In this document: piece after piece, positions 50,538 to 60,969 of the stretch
Numbering within the stretch: the first letter of the stretch is position 1
Layout: the number at the start of each line of letters is the position of its first letter
Assembly: GCA_032358255.1 (NCBI GenBank)
Contig: JAULBX010009658.1
Span: 45,344-109,343, forward strand
DNA length: 64,000 nt
Direction of reading: 5' to 3'
Origin: Heterotrichella gracilis
Lineage: Eukaryota; Sar; Xanthophyceae; Tribonematales; Xanthonemataceae
Made by a program: the position numbers and the translations under genes
The notes under the pieces: model-generated
What the model saw: the letters and a program-made list of their open reading frames with translations, nothing else
Told to the model about the DNA's origin: nothing
The model's database searches: none

Positions 50538-51359
50538 CTGCAGCTGCGGGTTGCTGCGGGCAATGAGGATTTGTTTGAATGGCATTGGGAGTAGTGTGAC
50601 GGGGTCTTCTCACATTGATCAATATCCAGTCACATTAATCAGGACGCTCAGCGCAGTGCATGCACAATGATTGCCAATGTGTCAATTGACTCTAGCGCAA
50701 ACTGCCAAACTGAGCTCACGACGATGTCAAGCATTGAAGATGCATGCTCACAACCTAGATGCACATCTAGGTTGTGAGCATGCATCTTCAATGCTTGACA
50801 TGTGCACACGCAGGACTTGGAAGAAATTTTATATCTATACATGAGAAGCTTTAATGAAAGCTTGAATGTAGAAGTCAATTGGATTCAACATCTCACATAA
50901 ATATTCAGCTGGTATCCAGTGATCAATGCCATCGACTCGGGAGCATGGGAAAATATATTGAATGCGTTGTAATACCCGGACATGAATCGGTCCACCACCT
51001 TCGTCAAATTGATTAGACTTCTCAATCGACCCGTGGCAATAACCCCTCCTGCCTAGCAATGCACTCCTCCAATTAAATGCAAAATCATTCAATTAAATGC
51101 AAACTCATCAAAAATGGCGCCGCCATGTTGGTATTCTCAGCACCTGGAAAATCACCGCAAGGTGGCCTGCAACGTTGAAAAAACTGAGTGCTTAGTAAGT
51201 TGTTACATACCACATGGCTTGTAAGCGAGCGTCATCCCAAAACAAATGGCAACCATTAAATACGCTTAATTACTCGCATGGGCCACCAAGCTGCCCCGGT
51301 GCTGTGCTCCTGCACCCACACCACTTATGCATGGCACTTGCCAACAGCTACCAGGCGCC
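50538..51359. other. Intergenic region between convergent genes, with a long hairpin
   Basis: AT-rich DNA containing the palindrome at 50724-50801 and a direct repeat of CATTCAATTAAATGCAAA around 51068-51105. An open frame at 50835-51092 (-) has no recognisable domain. Confidence 0.5.
50724..50801. repeat. 38-bp-arm palindrome with 2-nt loop
   Basis: Left arm 50724-50761 (starts ATGTCAAGCATTGAAGATGC) and right arm 50764-50801 (ends GCATCTTCAATGCTTGACAT) are perfect inverted copies separated by CA. The transcript of either strand would fold into an uninterrupted 38-bp stem. No flanking target duplication was seen. Confidence 0.92.
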
Positions 51360-53672
51360 TCACGCAGCATCCTCGCCCCCCACTGCCCCATCCCGATAAG
51401 CTTCCTCATGTCGGCAGATTTCCCGATCCTGGTAAGCATCCTGCCCCTGGTCCCAGTGCAGCATAATCTCCTCAGCATCCCCGTGCGCCAGGGAACCAGG
51501 CGGGCTGTACTGCGGCCCGCTCCACGCCACCTCGCTACCTACGTGCCTGTGATTTGGCTCCCCATCACCCAGCACGTGCATACCCCCTGGGGCAGAGCCT
51601 GGGCTGGTTAGGAGAGAGTGTAGGCCTTCAATGGAGCTGCCCACGGAAACCCAGGCCTGGCACAGCATGGGCCGGACTGCACACCAGGGGGGTTAGGGTT
51701 TAGTGTGCAGTATTAGGGTTTAGAGAGTGCAGGCCCTCCATGGCCGTACTTGTGATTGCAACTGCATTAGCTTGGATGCCATGTGTCCCATGCAGCCACA
51801 GGTCCAGTAGGCTTTGACCATTCATAATGTCAGTGTAGGTTTAGGGTTTAGGGCTCACGGTTTGTTTTGGGCGTATGGTATGGACAGTCCTCAGGCTGAT
51901 AGGACACGTGGAATACCCATGCTCCTGGTCCCCCATAATGCATCCACTGCCCAGTTACACCGCCCAACTGCCCATCCAGAATGATAGATTAACAGAATAT
52001 TGATGAGAAGCCCAACCGCCCACCCAGGCGTACTCGTAAATGCAGACGCCTCGCTGTCCTCCCCATCATCCTGACCCAGGTACTCCTCCCCTTGGCCCCC
52101 ATCCCCGCAGCCGCTCTCGCTGCCCTCGCCGCCCGCCGACGTGTCGCTGTTGTATTGCAGCAGCGGGGCTGTGCACGGCACCACCTTGCCTGAAACAAGG
52201 TGCTTGTCGGGCATGACCACGATCACGGGCTTAGGCATGGAGGCATAGGCGCGTGCCTCTGCAAGGGGGTTTGTACAGGGTCAGGTGCTGGTATAGGATA
52301 TATGTAGGGGATAAAATGGGAAAATTTTAAAGTATGGGCTGCTGCACGGGAGGGGGTAGCATGGGTCAGAGGCCTAACCCTTAAACCCTGCACCCTAGTG
52401 CTGATGCAGCATGGTGTGTGTGTGTGCAGGCGTGCTCCAAGCCGCTCACCCATCTTCTCCTGCTGATGCAGCCTGCGCCGGTGGTCCAGCTCATCCCTCA
52501 GCGCCACCCAGCAGCTGGCACCAAACAGCAGCACGATGGCGCCAAACAGGATGCCTGCGCACCACACCACAACCGGGCGCTCAATACAGCGGCTGGATGC
52601 CTAGTGGAATCTGCATGGCTAGCACTGGGAGGCGCACATTTGTAGCATTGAAGCATGGCTGGCAAACAGGATGCCTGCGCACAGCCCGCGCAGGCGTTCA
52701 ACCCAGCTGGAAGGGTTTAACAAGGTCGTTCCTACTCAGCAGAGCTTGTCACGTACGTGAAATGCTAAAGAATGCTAAAAAGGTGACTGGGTGCGTGGAT
52801 GCAGTGGCGACATCTGCAAGGCTAGCACCCGCAGGTGCGCAAAGCATGGCTGGCAAACAGAAAAGTGCAACAGTATGCTACTAGCAAGACTGGTAGATCA
52901 GCTCCAGAGCAAGGTGCAGTGGGTGCTTGCTGTCTTGTGCTAGCAACTCTGGCTGGGCGCTAAACTTACTGAACACAGCGATGGTGACTGCGCTGTCGTC
53001 CTGGTCGGGTGTGCGGGGGTTCTGGCCAGGCACCAGCGGCTCGGGGCAATTCTCGGTGGGGGTGGCTGTGGTGCTGCAGTTGAACCCAGGCCTGCCCGCT
53101 CCGCCATGTGCACCACTGCCTGGTGCACCACCACTACCTGTAGCTTTGTTGCTGGCTTGTGAATTGTGTGCACCACGGTCTGTGCTTCCCTCCGTACTTG
53201 GCCCGCCTTGTGGTTCACTCCCTGTGCTTGCGCCCTGAGCCCCGATGAAGGTGGTTCCCTCGCTGCTTGCCCGGCCTTTTACGTCACTGCCTGTGGTTCC
53301 CCCGCTTCTCGCTATGCCGTGGGCCCCATTGCCAGCGCTTCCCTCGCCGCCTGGTGGACTGCTGTCTGCTTCGGGGTGGCTGGCTAGGTGTTGAGAGGAC
53401 GTGTCCATGCCGGGAGCTTGCGCCAGTAGTGGCTGTGGGTGTGTGGGCGAGCTTTTGCCAGCATGGCTGCTGGTGCTGCGGATGCCAATCCTTGCAGAGT
53501 CCGTGTCATGGGTGATGGTTGGCTGGCCGGCCAACACTGCTGTGGAGTCGAGTGGGGAGCCGCTGGCTGTGTTGGTGAGGGTGGCTGCTTGCTGGGTTGG
53601 CGCTGCTACACTGAAGGACGGGGCGCACTGTGGGCAGCACAGGGCCAACACTAGTGGCACCTGCATACGCAA
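51360..53672 (-). CDS. Type I single-pass membrane protein with Ser/Gly/Thr-rich ectodomain
   Basis: Four exons in phase: 53672-52970, 52554-52450, 52258-52034, 51586-51360; 419 residues. Residues 1-23 form a signal peptide (MRMQVPLVLALCC core). Residues ~24-235 are low complexity in Ser, Gly, Thr and Ala with degenerate SEG-x-x-x-GAQG/GAHG repeats, and include one Cys pair (NCSTTATPTENC). One transmembrane helix spans SILFGAIVLLFGASCWVAL, followed at once by a basic stop-transfer stretch (RDELDHRRRLHQQEK). The cytoplasmic tail is acidic (GEEYLGQDDGEDSEAS) and His/Glu-rich at the end. No known domain recognised. Inferred: a heavily O-glycosylated cell-surface protein anchored in the plasma membrane. 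Shadow copies of exon 2 and exon 4 edges occur in its introns. Confidence 0.75.
52653..52682 (-). repeat. Shadow copy of the membrane-protein exon 2 acceptor
   Basis: On the minus strand GTGCGCAGGCATCCTGTTTG is found at 52682-52663 and again at the real exon 2 start (52563-52544). A wider block around GCATGGCTGGCAAACAG (plus strand) recurs a third time near 52845-52861. Confidence 0.75.
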
Positions 53673-54945
53673 AAACAGCCACCAAATGATGCAAACCCCT
53701 TGTAAAAGAATTCAAGAGCAAGGAAGCAATGCCTAGGCCCTAGGCCTGCGAGTGGTGTCCCCTATGCATGCATAGTTCCTGGAGACCTGATAGGAAAAGC
53801 AAAGCCTGAAGCTGATGATACCGTGGTAAGTGCAGGGATTACGGGGTCGCCTGGCACAAAGTGTCCCACAGCGTGTGACAGCTGGCTTCGCCTGTGGCGT
53901 CAGGCATGCCAGCGATGCAGACAAAGCACAACGCTAAGAACACTGTTTTCAACCCTTGAACTTAGGAATACTAGAGTCTTACCCAGTACAAGCAACCTGT
54001 GCGGTGCACAAGCGCCCCAGCCATCGGGGTACGTCACATCACCGGTGAACAGTCTCCGGCATGTCTGGAAAGTCGACAGTAACAGCCAAACTACTATTTG
54101 ACAGACGAACTTGTGAAGACTTCCCTGTCAAAACTACTCAGCCCTAGCCAAACTTTGAAAGGTTTTCTCCCTGGGTTGGGTTCCGGCCATTTAGTGCAGT
54201 GCAGTGCCTAGCTAGGCCGGCTGGCACAAATTTACAAAACCCTTGTGAACCCTAGGATGCACCCTAACCTAAGGTGCAGTTGGCAAGTTGGTGGATTTTG
54301 GCATCAATGGGGAAGAGAGTCCTAGTCCAATTGGCCTCATCATGGCTGACGATGAGAATTGAATCTATACACAAATAGAACAGCCGCTTTTAAAGCTGCA
54401 ACAAGCTCCATTGTGCAACAGTAGGGATAATTGAGCTACTTTACACTACTAGTTTGAACAGGTTGAACAGGTTCATACCCGTATACAAAGCGAGCTTAGT
54501 ACTGAGAACAACGCATCACAAATCAAGGCTCAGGCCTGAGTCAGGGATCAAGTACATGTAGTCAACGCCACCGTACTATAGTATGATTGAAACCACCACA
54601 TGCCGGAACAACGTGGCCCTGGGTCAAGAGCCACCAGCATGCCGGAAAAATCTAAACCCTAAACCTTAAACCCTTGCAAACAGGTTCAGAAGCCACCAGA
54701 GCAGCTCCCATGACAACTTCCCTCTTATCACTAACCCGCAATCCTTGATTAGTGGCGCTGTAAAACATTTCTCCCCAATCAGCTCCATCTGTTCCATACA
54801 TAACTCAACTGATGGAGCCTATATTATTGGTGTAGCATACACCAATGACCCTGCATGCCCCTCCGCACACCACACATTGCAGGCTGCTCCGAGGGAACAC
54901 ACAAGCGTGTACCCGGAGCTGCCCAGCCACCCACACTTGCCCCCA
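53673..54945. other. Intergenic DNA, no supported gene
   Basis: Contains the promoter of the membrane-protein gene and the 3' region of the FAX-like gene. A CCCTAAA-type motif cluster lies at 54652-54675. No coding region supported. Confidence 0.45.
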
Positions 54946-55987
54946 TTAATGGGCACTACCCTTGGGAGGGTTCCCTCCGGCTGCCATGTTGTAGATCAGG
55001 AACAGGAGCAAGGCAGCACTGAGGCCCAGCACACCACCAGTGTAGACAGGGAGCTGGCCTGCCTTGAAGGAAAGGTATGCAACGCACGCCAGGGCAGCCG
55101 ATACCACTGCACACACACCACGCAAGGTCACAACAGGGACAGTCTTCAATCCAAGGTGGACAATAATGGGAGGCAGAAAGGACACACGCCCACGGGTGGC
55201 AGACCAGGTGGGGACACACAGGGCCGACCAAGGATCACAATTCGCAACTGGCTTGGTAGTTCTCCCAGCCAATAGCACCGCACTTACAGCACACCAGGTT
55301 ACATCAAGGACAGGTCTACAGGACAGGGGTTTCTATAGTGACCTAGTTCACAACCACAAAAAGGGTGCTTTAGGTTTAGGGTTTCTCCAGCCCACGTCCC
55401 CCACCTGCTGCACCAGCTGTGGCGCTGGTGGATGGTTGGCCCTGGCGCCACTGCTGAAGGCTCGCCTTGGCTGATACGAGGAGCAGCAGCCCTGCTAGCG
55501 CCACTGCCAGGTGCTGTGCACTCCTGGTTGCTATCGCTGCCGCCAGCCCTGCTGCAACGAAGATAACAGCGGCTGGCAGCACCATGCAGAAGTCGTGGAG
55601 CACAGCATGCTTTGCCTGCTTTGGTGGCACCTGCACACAAACATACTTCAATCCACCCAGTTCCCTCTCAACCATCACGTGGAACCCTTGTGTAGAGGGA
55701 CCCAATGCTGGCTGGGGTTGTACCCTGGTCACGATGCAGGAGCGTACCTGTTCAGGGAGACTGGTTGCGCTCACGATGTTCTCTTGCCTCCTTCTCAACT
55801 GTAACGAGGGCACTTCGTGTTTTGTGACGCAGCTGAGAGGATTGCGTGTGCCTCGCAGCGCTAATAGGTCCCTGGTCGAGGGCACTGGTCGAGGGCATCG
55901 CACCACCACAGCGGTAGGACGGGGCTGTGAGCGAGCGGCAGAGGCAACGACTCTATTGGGCGTTCCTGTTGACCTGTAAAGCGTCAT
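54946..55987 (-). CDS. FAX/TMEM14-family plastid membrane protein
   Basis: Three exons in phase: 55987-55748, 55630-55405, 55106-54946; 208 residues. Residues 1-~75 are Arg/Ser/Thr/Val-rich without a clear hydrophobic core, as in plastid transit peptides. The mature part has four hydrophobic segments: VLPAAVIFVAAGLAAAIA, VALAGLLLLVSA, VVSAALACVAYLSF and GLSAALLLFLIYNMA. It carries the family signatures SLQQWRQG after the second and GGNPP at the C-terminus. Known: FAX proteins in the chloroplast inner envelope export free fatty acids to the cytosol; the wider TMEM14 family also includes mitochondrial members. The HDFC motif before the first helix fits the plastid FAX branch. Divergent from MED10, 640 bp apart. 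Confidence 0.82.
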
Positions 55988-56627
55988 TACGGAAGATATT
56001 CGGAGTAGCTGGAGCTGGAACAGTAACTTGGAGTGTGATGAACTGGATGCATGCATGTGTGGATGCATGCATGCACACAAGTTTGATCTGTGAAAACCCA
56101 ACAAGCAGGGGTGTACCAAACAGTAGAATATTATCTGCGTTTGGCGACACGGTTGAAGACACGTTCCCAGTTGCCCAGTTGTTGCAGTTGCGATTATATG
56201 TGCCCAGAAAAGTCGTGTACGCAAATATGCAGCAGAAATATATAACGATACGAATACCAGTACTGACACCGATGCTACTGTCTTTCTAGTGGCTATCAAC
56301 ACCTTCTTGAGATGGTTCACACGGTGCTCGAATTACACTGCGCTTCTTGTGCCGGTATTTTACACCACAAGCTGTCGTACATGGGCCAGTCCTGTGACTT
56401 AGGCACTTGATGTTCCCAGACAGTACGAAACATCTCCACCGTCGCAAGCAAAAGTAGTACATCGCACGCTTAGGAGTTTGCTTGACGAATGTGTGGCAAT
56501 TGTTCAGGTCACCTCGTGTGGATGGTTCATATGCATGCATATGCGAGTATGCAACTGATGGGGACAGCTATGCCATAACTATGCTAAGAGGAGGTGCTTC
56601 AGCTTTGGCGCAGTCGGCTGAGGTATA
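55988..56627. promoter_or_regulatory. Bidirectional promoter region, FAX-like gene / MED10
   Basis: 640 bp between two divergent start codons. It contains clustered GCATGCATG blocks (56048-56076), which are self-complementary. No TATA box was assigned with confidence. Confidence 0.45.
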
Positions 56628-58489
56628 ATGGCTGACCCGAGGAAAAATGTGAAGCAGTCTATCGAGAAGTTGCTGTGGAAGGTATGGCCCTCCCCTCCAT
56701 ACACTGCACTCAACAAGCCCCAGTCTCGTGACAGGTTGGCAGGAGGGTTTGGTCACTCAGGAATAGGAGTAAGAGCATGACGTATTTGCTTGCTGTGCAC
56801 AGCTTGCTTTATGGCTGTTCCAAGGTTCAAAGATCAGCCGCTTCCCGTTTGCCTTCTGTATGCTTTGCTCCTGCCAAATGCTGGGGTGTCTTGCTGGCAC
56901 GTCAGAAGCAGCTTTTCTCTTGCGATCTTCTAGCGCGAGTCTGGCCGTTCTTGTTGCATCTGTTAAGAGGAATAGGACCAGAGCCACTGGCCTCACTTGG
57001 CCTGCATTTTGAACCCTAACGCTGAATCTCCAAACCCTAAACCCTAAACCAGAAGTGGCATCAGTACTGGCTACATTCCTGTCATGACTCCCTCGGGACC
57101 AGCCAGCTCAACTGCAGCCACCTTGCACAAGTCTGGCCTACCCAGGTTTCCACTTGTGCCTGCAGATACACGAACTGGAAGCTACTGTGTCGGACTTTTC
57201 GGGTGACCAGGATCTCTTGAATACAAGAGTGTGAGTGGACCCTGCTGGCATTCAATTCCGGCTTGACTGCTAATGCGCATTGCATATGGAGTGCCATGTG
57301 GCATGTTTTGCAGCGTGGTGGTGGGTCAAATCGCACTCGTCATTGTGTGGCTCACTGTGATGTGCATCACAATCCTCGCATGCCCCCAGCCCAGAAATTG
57401 TAACGACGAGAGTCATCCCTCGTGTTTCTAAAGATTGTCTTTTGTTTGGTTGTGACCTTGTGCTCATCCATGCAGCAAGCAGTTCATTGAGCACCTTGCT
57501 GCCCTCGGCAGCTTGAAAGAGTCCCTGGATGGGATCGAAGTTCCTGTAGAGCACCTGCGGTAAGTCTTGTATTTTAGCTAGTTTTTACATGCGTGCTAGC
57601 AATACAGCCAGATTGGCTACATGCCTTGCCATCTAGCCCTGTCCTGGCGCATGCGTGTACCATCTCCGCACAGGCGGGTTCAACGCAGCTAAGTGACGTA
57701 GCTGGTCCAGCACCAGGTCAGCCATGTGGTTCTGCCTTGCCATTGCCTAGTAGTACGCATGCATTTAGGAGTTTGGGTTTGCATGCACACAGCATTTTCG
57801 AGGAGGTTACAAGGGTCCCTGGGGCACCTAGGGCCGCACGCACCTATGGGCCACATTACTAAGGAACTCGAGGATTTAATTGTTTAATATGGTATAGGGC
57901 CTGACAAGTCAGAAGTGAGCGGCGGCAAGCTGTGCAAGGGCGACTGCTCATCTGGCATCACTTGCTGGAGTGCATGTACCTCTCAAGTCAGCTGATTCGT
58001 TGTGCGCAGGAACATCAATGATGGGGCCAGCAAGGGCCTGAACCCTGAACCCTGAATTGTAAACACTCAATGTGCAGGTACATGGGCGAAGGGGCCAATC
58101 TTAAACCCTAAACCCTATACGCGCAGGTACATCGACGAGTGGGGCAGCCCTGAAACCTTTACCAGCAACATCTTCAAGTGCGCTGGAACCCTAAACCCTT
58201 GAGTCTGAACCCTAAACCCTAAACGCGCAGGTACATCGACGAGGGCGGCAACCCCGACACCTTCACCAGTGACATCTTCAAGCGCGCGCTGGCCAACAAC
58301 CAGATCAGCAAGGGCAAGGTGGAGGCATTCCGCGCCCTCAACCAGGAGCTTGTTTCCCAGGCCCAGCAGGCATACCCCGAGGAATCCGAGGCATATAAGC
58401 AGCTCATGGCGAGCGAAGCAGGGCAGGGTGGTGGTGCCTCTCAGCAGCTGGACAGCTTGCGGGAAGGCACAGTGGAACCAGGGACGTAG
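56628..58489 (+). CDS. MED10: Mediator complex subunit 10
   Basis: Four exons in phase: 56628-56681, 57166-57230, 57476-57559, 58231-58489; 153 residues, within the usual size of MED10. The conserved core is present: VKQFIEHLAALGSL, the VPVEHLRYIDEGGNPDTFT signature, and a following helix with NNQISKGKVEAFRALNQEL. The C-terminus is Gln/Gly-rich. Known: MED10 is a middle-module subunit of Mediator, relaying activator signals to RNA polymerase II. The exon 3/exon 4 junction splits the Arg of LRYIDEG. Intron 3 (57560-58230) carries three upstream shadow copies of the exon 4 start, separated by telomere-like motifs. Confidence 0.93.
58003..58186 (+). pseudogene. Three shadow copies of MED10 exon 4 start
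   Basis: Copies begin at 58003 (GCGCAGGAACATCAATGA), 58071 (TGTGCAGGTACATGGGCGA) and 58121 (GCGCAGGTACATCGACGAG); the true exon follows at 58231. The last copy matches the exon over ~60 bases and stays open in frame (RYIDEWGSPETFTSNIFK), but has no donor. The copies get closer to the real exon in sequence as they get closer in position. CCCTAAA/CCCTGAA-type motifs sit between them. Confidence 0.85.
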
Positions 58490-58883
58490 ACCCGGGACCG
58501 AGCCAATGTGCGGGGGGGTACAGCGAAGTATGGGATGGACTGCAGCCTGAATGGTTTGGGGTGCTATATCCCCCTGTGGCCTCTGGCGGCGGCGGCCTTT
58601 GCATACATGTGCTACAACCACCCTCAACAAGGCGCAAAGTAGTGGGCAGCTGCAGGGTTTATGGCGGGAGTGGACTCCTTTGAGCCGCAGGGTGGATTCT
58701 CCTTCTGAGCAAGGTGTTGGGTGAATCAGAGATGTTTTGTTAGTCAATAAACATGGTTGGTTAATGAAGACATCTGGTTTAATTAGGAAATTTTCTTGAT
58801 CTACCCTACATGCATGCCTGCCCTCCGGGTTGGATTGGGACACTCCTCGGTGGGAGCGGTTCCTACCATATTATTAATCATTG

Positions 58884-60210
58884 TCATACTGATGGCTTAA
58901 AGCTCTGGAGGTGGACACCAAATCGTTGGCCCGTGCCATGTGCCACAGTGCACTGCATTGAATGAATGAAGTCATCTACTGTGTGGTGGAAATCCCGTCT
59001 GTAATCGGGATAGCACCCCAAAAATGGCAGACGGCTTTTGACTCTGTCCACAGGCCTGTAGTCAGAGGGGTGACACAGCTCTAATCCTTGCTGTAACAGT
59101 TGTTGCACACACAAAAAGAAAGGGAAGGCACACAGGTGCACAATGTCATCACGACAGCAGCTGCTGCATATAGCATCATCCCAACCAGCTTGAGCCTCGG
59201 GCATTGTGTCACACATGCCATGGTCACGGTGACCTGTGTCTGTGATTGCTCGCTTGCAAGCATTAATTCGCATAATATGTAGCCACATACTCCAATGCCA
59301 AACCCCGGAAAGGCCCAGTAATTTACTTACAGAATCTTACCCCATCGTGCCACTGGCCAGATTGCCATAGCATTACGCTAGTCTCGACAATATATACCAC
59401 GAAGAGTATATAAAACGCTGCAGGAAAAATGGCGGCATAGCAACGAGGGAAAAAAAGTTGATGCACAACCAGATGTCCTGCTGTTTCAAAAAACAAGATT
59501 GCCACTGGCGGGGCAACGACTGAGAGTCTGTCGTTGTAAAACTCTAATGTGCCTTTGTAAAACCCATGTGGGATTGAAAATGTGCAACATGCAACAGCCG
59601 CTGACACACTATTTGACAAACTACTTGACCTAGCTATAGACTCCATCTGTCAAAAACAATGGGGCAAATGTACAAACCTTGCCGCAAGGGAAGGGCCAAG
59701 TCTTAGAGAAGCCTACCACAATGTTCTAGACATGTCGATAATATGCCTAAAACACAGAGAAATCGGTTTGCAAGGCAAGCCTGAACGTTGCCCTGACTGA
59801 TGCTTGTGACAAAATGCACGACTGATGTGATTGCCTGAGTGCCACACACATCTGTCTTTATTGATCCGACAATACTAGCTCGTAACGAGCGCATGCCACC
59901 AAGATTTGCCGATACGTCTGGAAATTGAATGCCTGGCATGGCACGCCGATGAAATTGGCCTAAGGCTATGCACGTTGTATGCATTTGGAACGATGCATGA
60001 CACTGGCAATGCGAAGGTGAGCAGCAAACAGTCTAGTGGGATTGAGTTTCTGTGCAATCCTGTGGTACGCCATGCCATGCTAGACAGTGCAAACGCACCC
60101 ATGGCATGGGTACAGCTGAGCCTTGGTGCAGTCGTGATGCAGATGATGCAGTGCAATAAGGTGCCTAAAGGAAACCACACAGCCTGACAGTGGGATAAAT
60201 GCCTACGCAC
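58884..60210 (-). CDS. Possible multi-span membrane protein, model incomplete
   Basis: Two exons fit well: 59646-59341 (acceptor TTTTTGACAG, donor GTAAGA) and 59090-58884 (acceptor CTGTTACAG), joined in phase and ending at a stop. The first encodes two hydrophobic spans (VAPPVAILFFETAGHLVVHQ and AAIFPAAFYILFVVYIVE), the second a soluble tail with HPSDYRPVDRVKSRLPF. A further exon at roughly 60185-59990 would add hydrophobic sequence (GTLLHCIICITTA, DCLLLTFALPVSC) and can join in phase at a GTGCAT donor. No family recognised. The start is not found. Could be a decayed gene. Confidence 0.35.
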
Positions 60211-60969
60211 ACACTAGGTAGTGACAATGCAAAAATATACAATGCTCCTACAACCCATGTGACCAGAGAAAGAACGAGAAAACCCCTATACATACCGGTA
60301 GTCACAGACAGGGCGATTCTCCCCACACGAATGCATACAAGCTACATCAGACTGAGCCTCTCTATTCGTGGCAGCGTCTGAATACCACACATATCACGAA
60401 CCACCATGTGTATGCAGCAAAATTAACCTCACAACAGCACCAGTGGTACGCCGATTCTTGCCAATTCAAAAGCCTGGGTTTGAAGGGCGCGGCAGGGAAA
60501 CCAAAAGACTTCTCATTGGGCTTGTAGGATCAAAATTTATGGGCCACGGGAAAATGGCTGGAAGCCCATACGTGCACAAACAGGGCCCCCGGGGGTTGGC
60601 AGCCTGCCTTGCGGGATCACTTCTTCCTCTCTGAAACCAGCATGTCCACACAAGGTGTTTGCAGCAACACCTGCACTCTCTCAACCACTCACTGAAAGTG
60701 ACACAGGGCGCAACACACCAACGCCACCTGTTGACTAGACTCATTTCAAGCAGGGGTAATGGCACACGCCAATCCCACAGCAAAATACTCCGACTGGAAA
60801 AGGGCTGGAAAGAATGGTGCCTACATTGTGTGCAGCCCACCCCCGACAACCTACCGGCTGACGCAGGGACGCACGTGCAGCACTTCGGGATAAAAATTAA
60901 TTCTCGCCTCTCCACGATCAATTTGAATGCCCTCATGGTCCCCAAACCCCGTGGTACCACTCACATTGG
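60211..60969. other. Unassigned region between two minus-strand gene models
   Basis: Contains open frames and isolated splice-like sites (for example TTTTCCAG at ~60801) but nothing that could be joined with confidence. May hold upstream exons of the membrane-protein model. Confidence 0.35.

Noticed and set aside
50835-51092. Minus-strand open frame near the palindrome as a transposase remnant
   Set aside because: No recognisable transposase or reverse-transcriptase motif, and no terminal repeats around it.
58121-58186. Third MED10 shadow copy as a real extra exon
   Set aside because: It has an acceptor and is open, but no donor GT follows before the sequence turns into CCCTAAA-type repeats.
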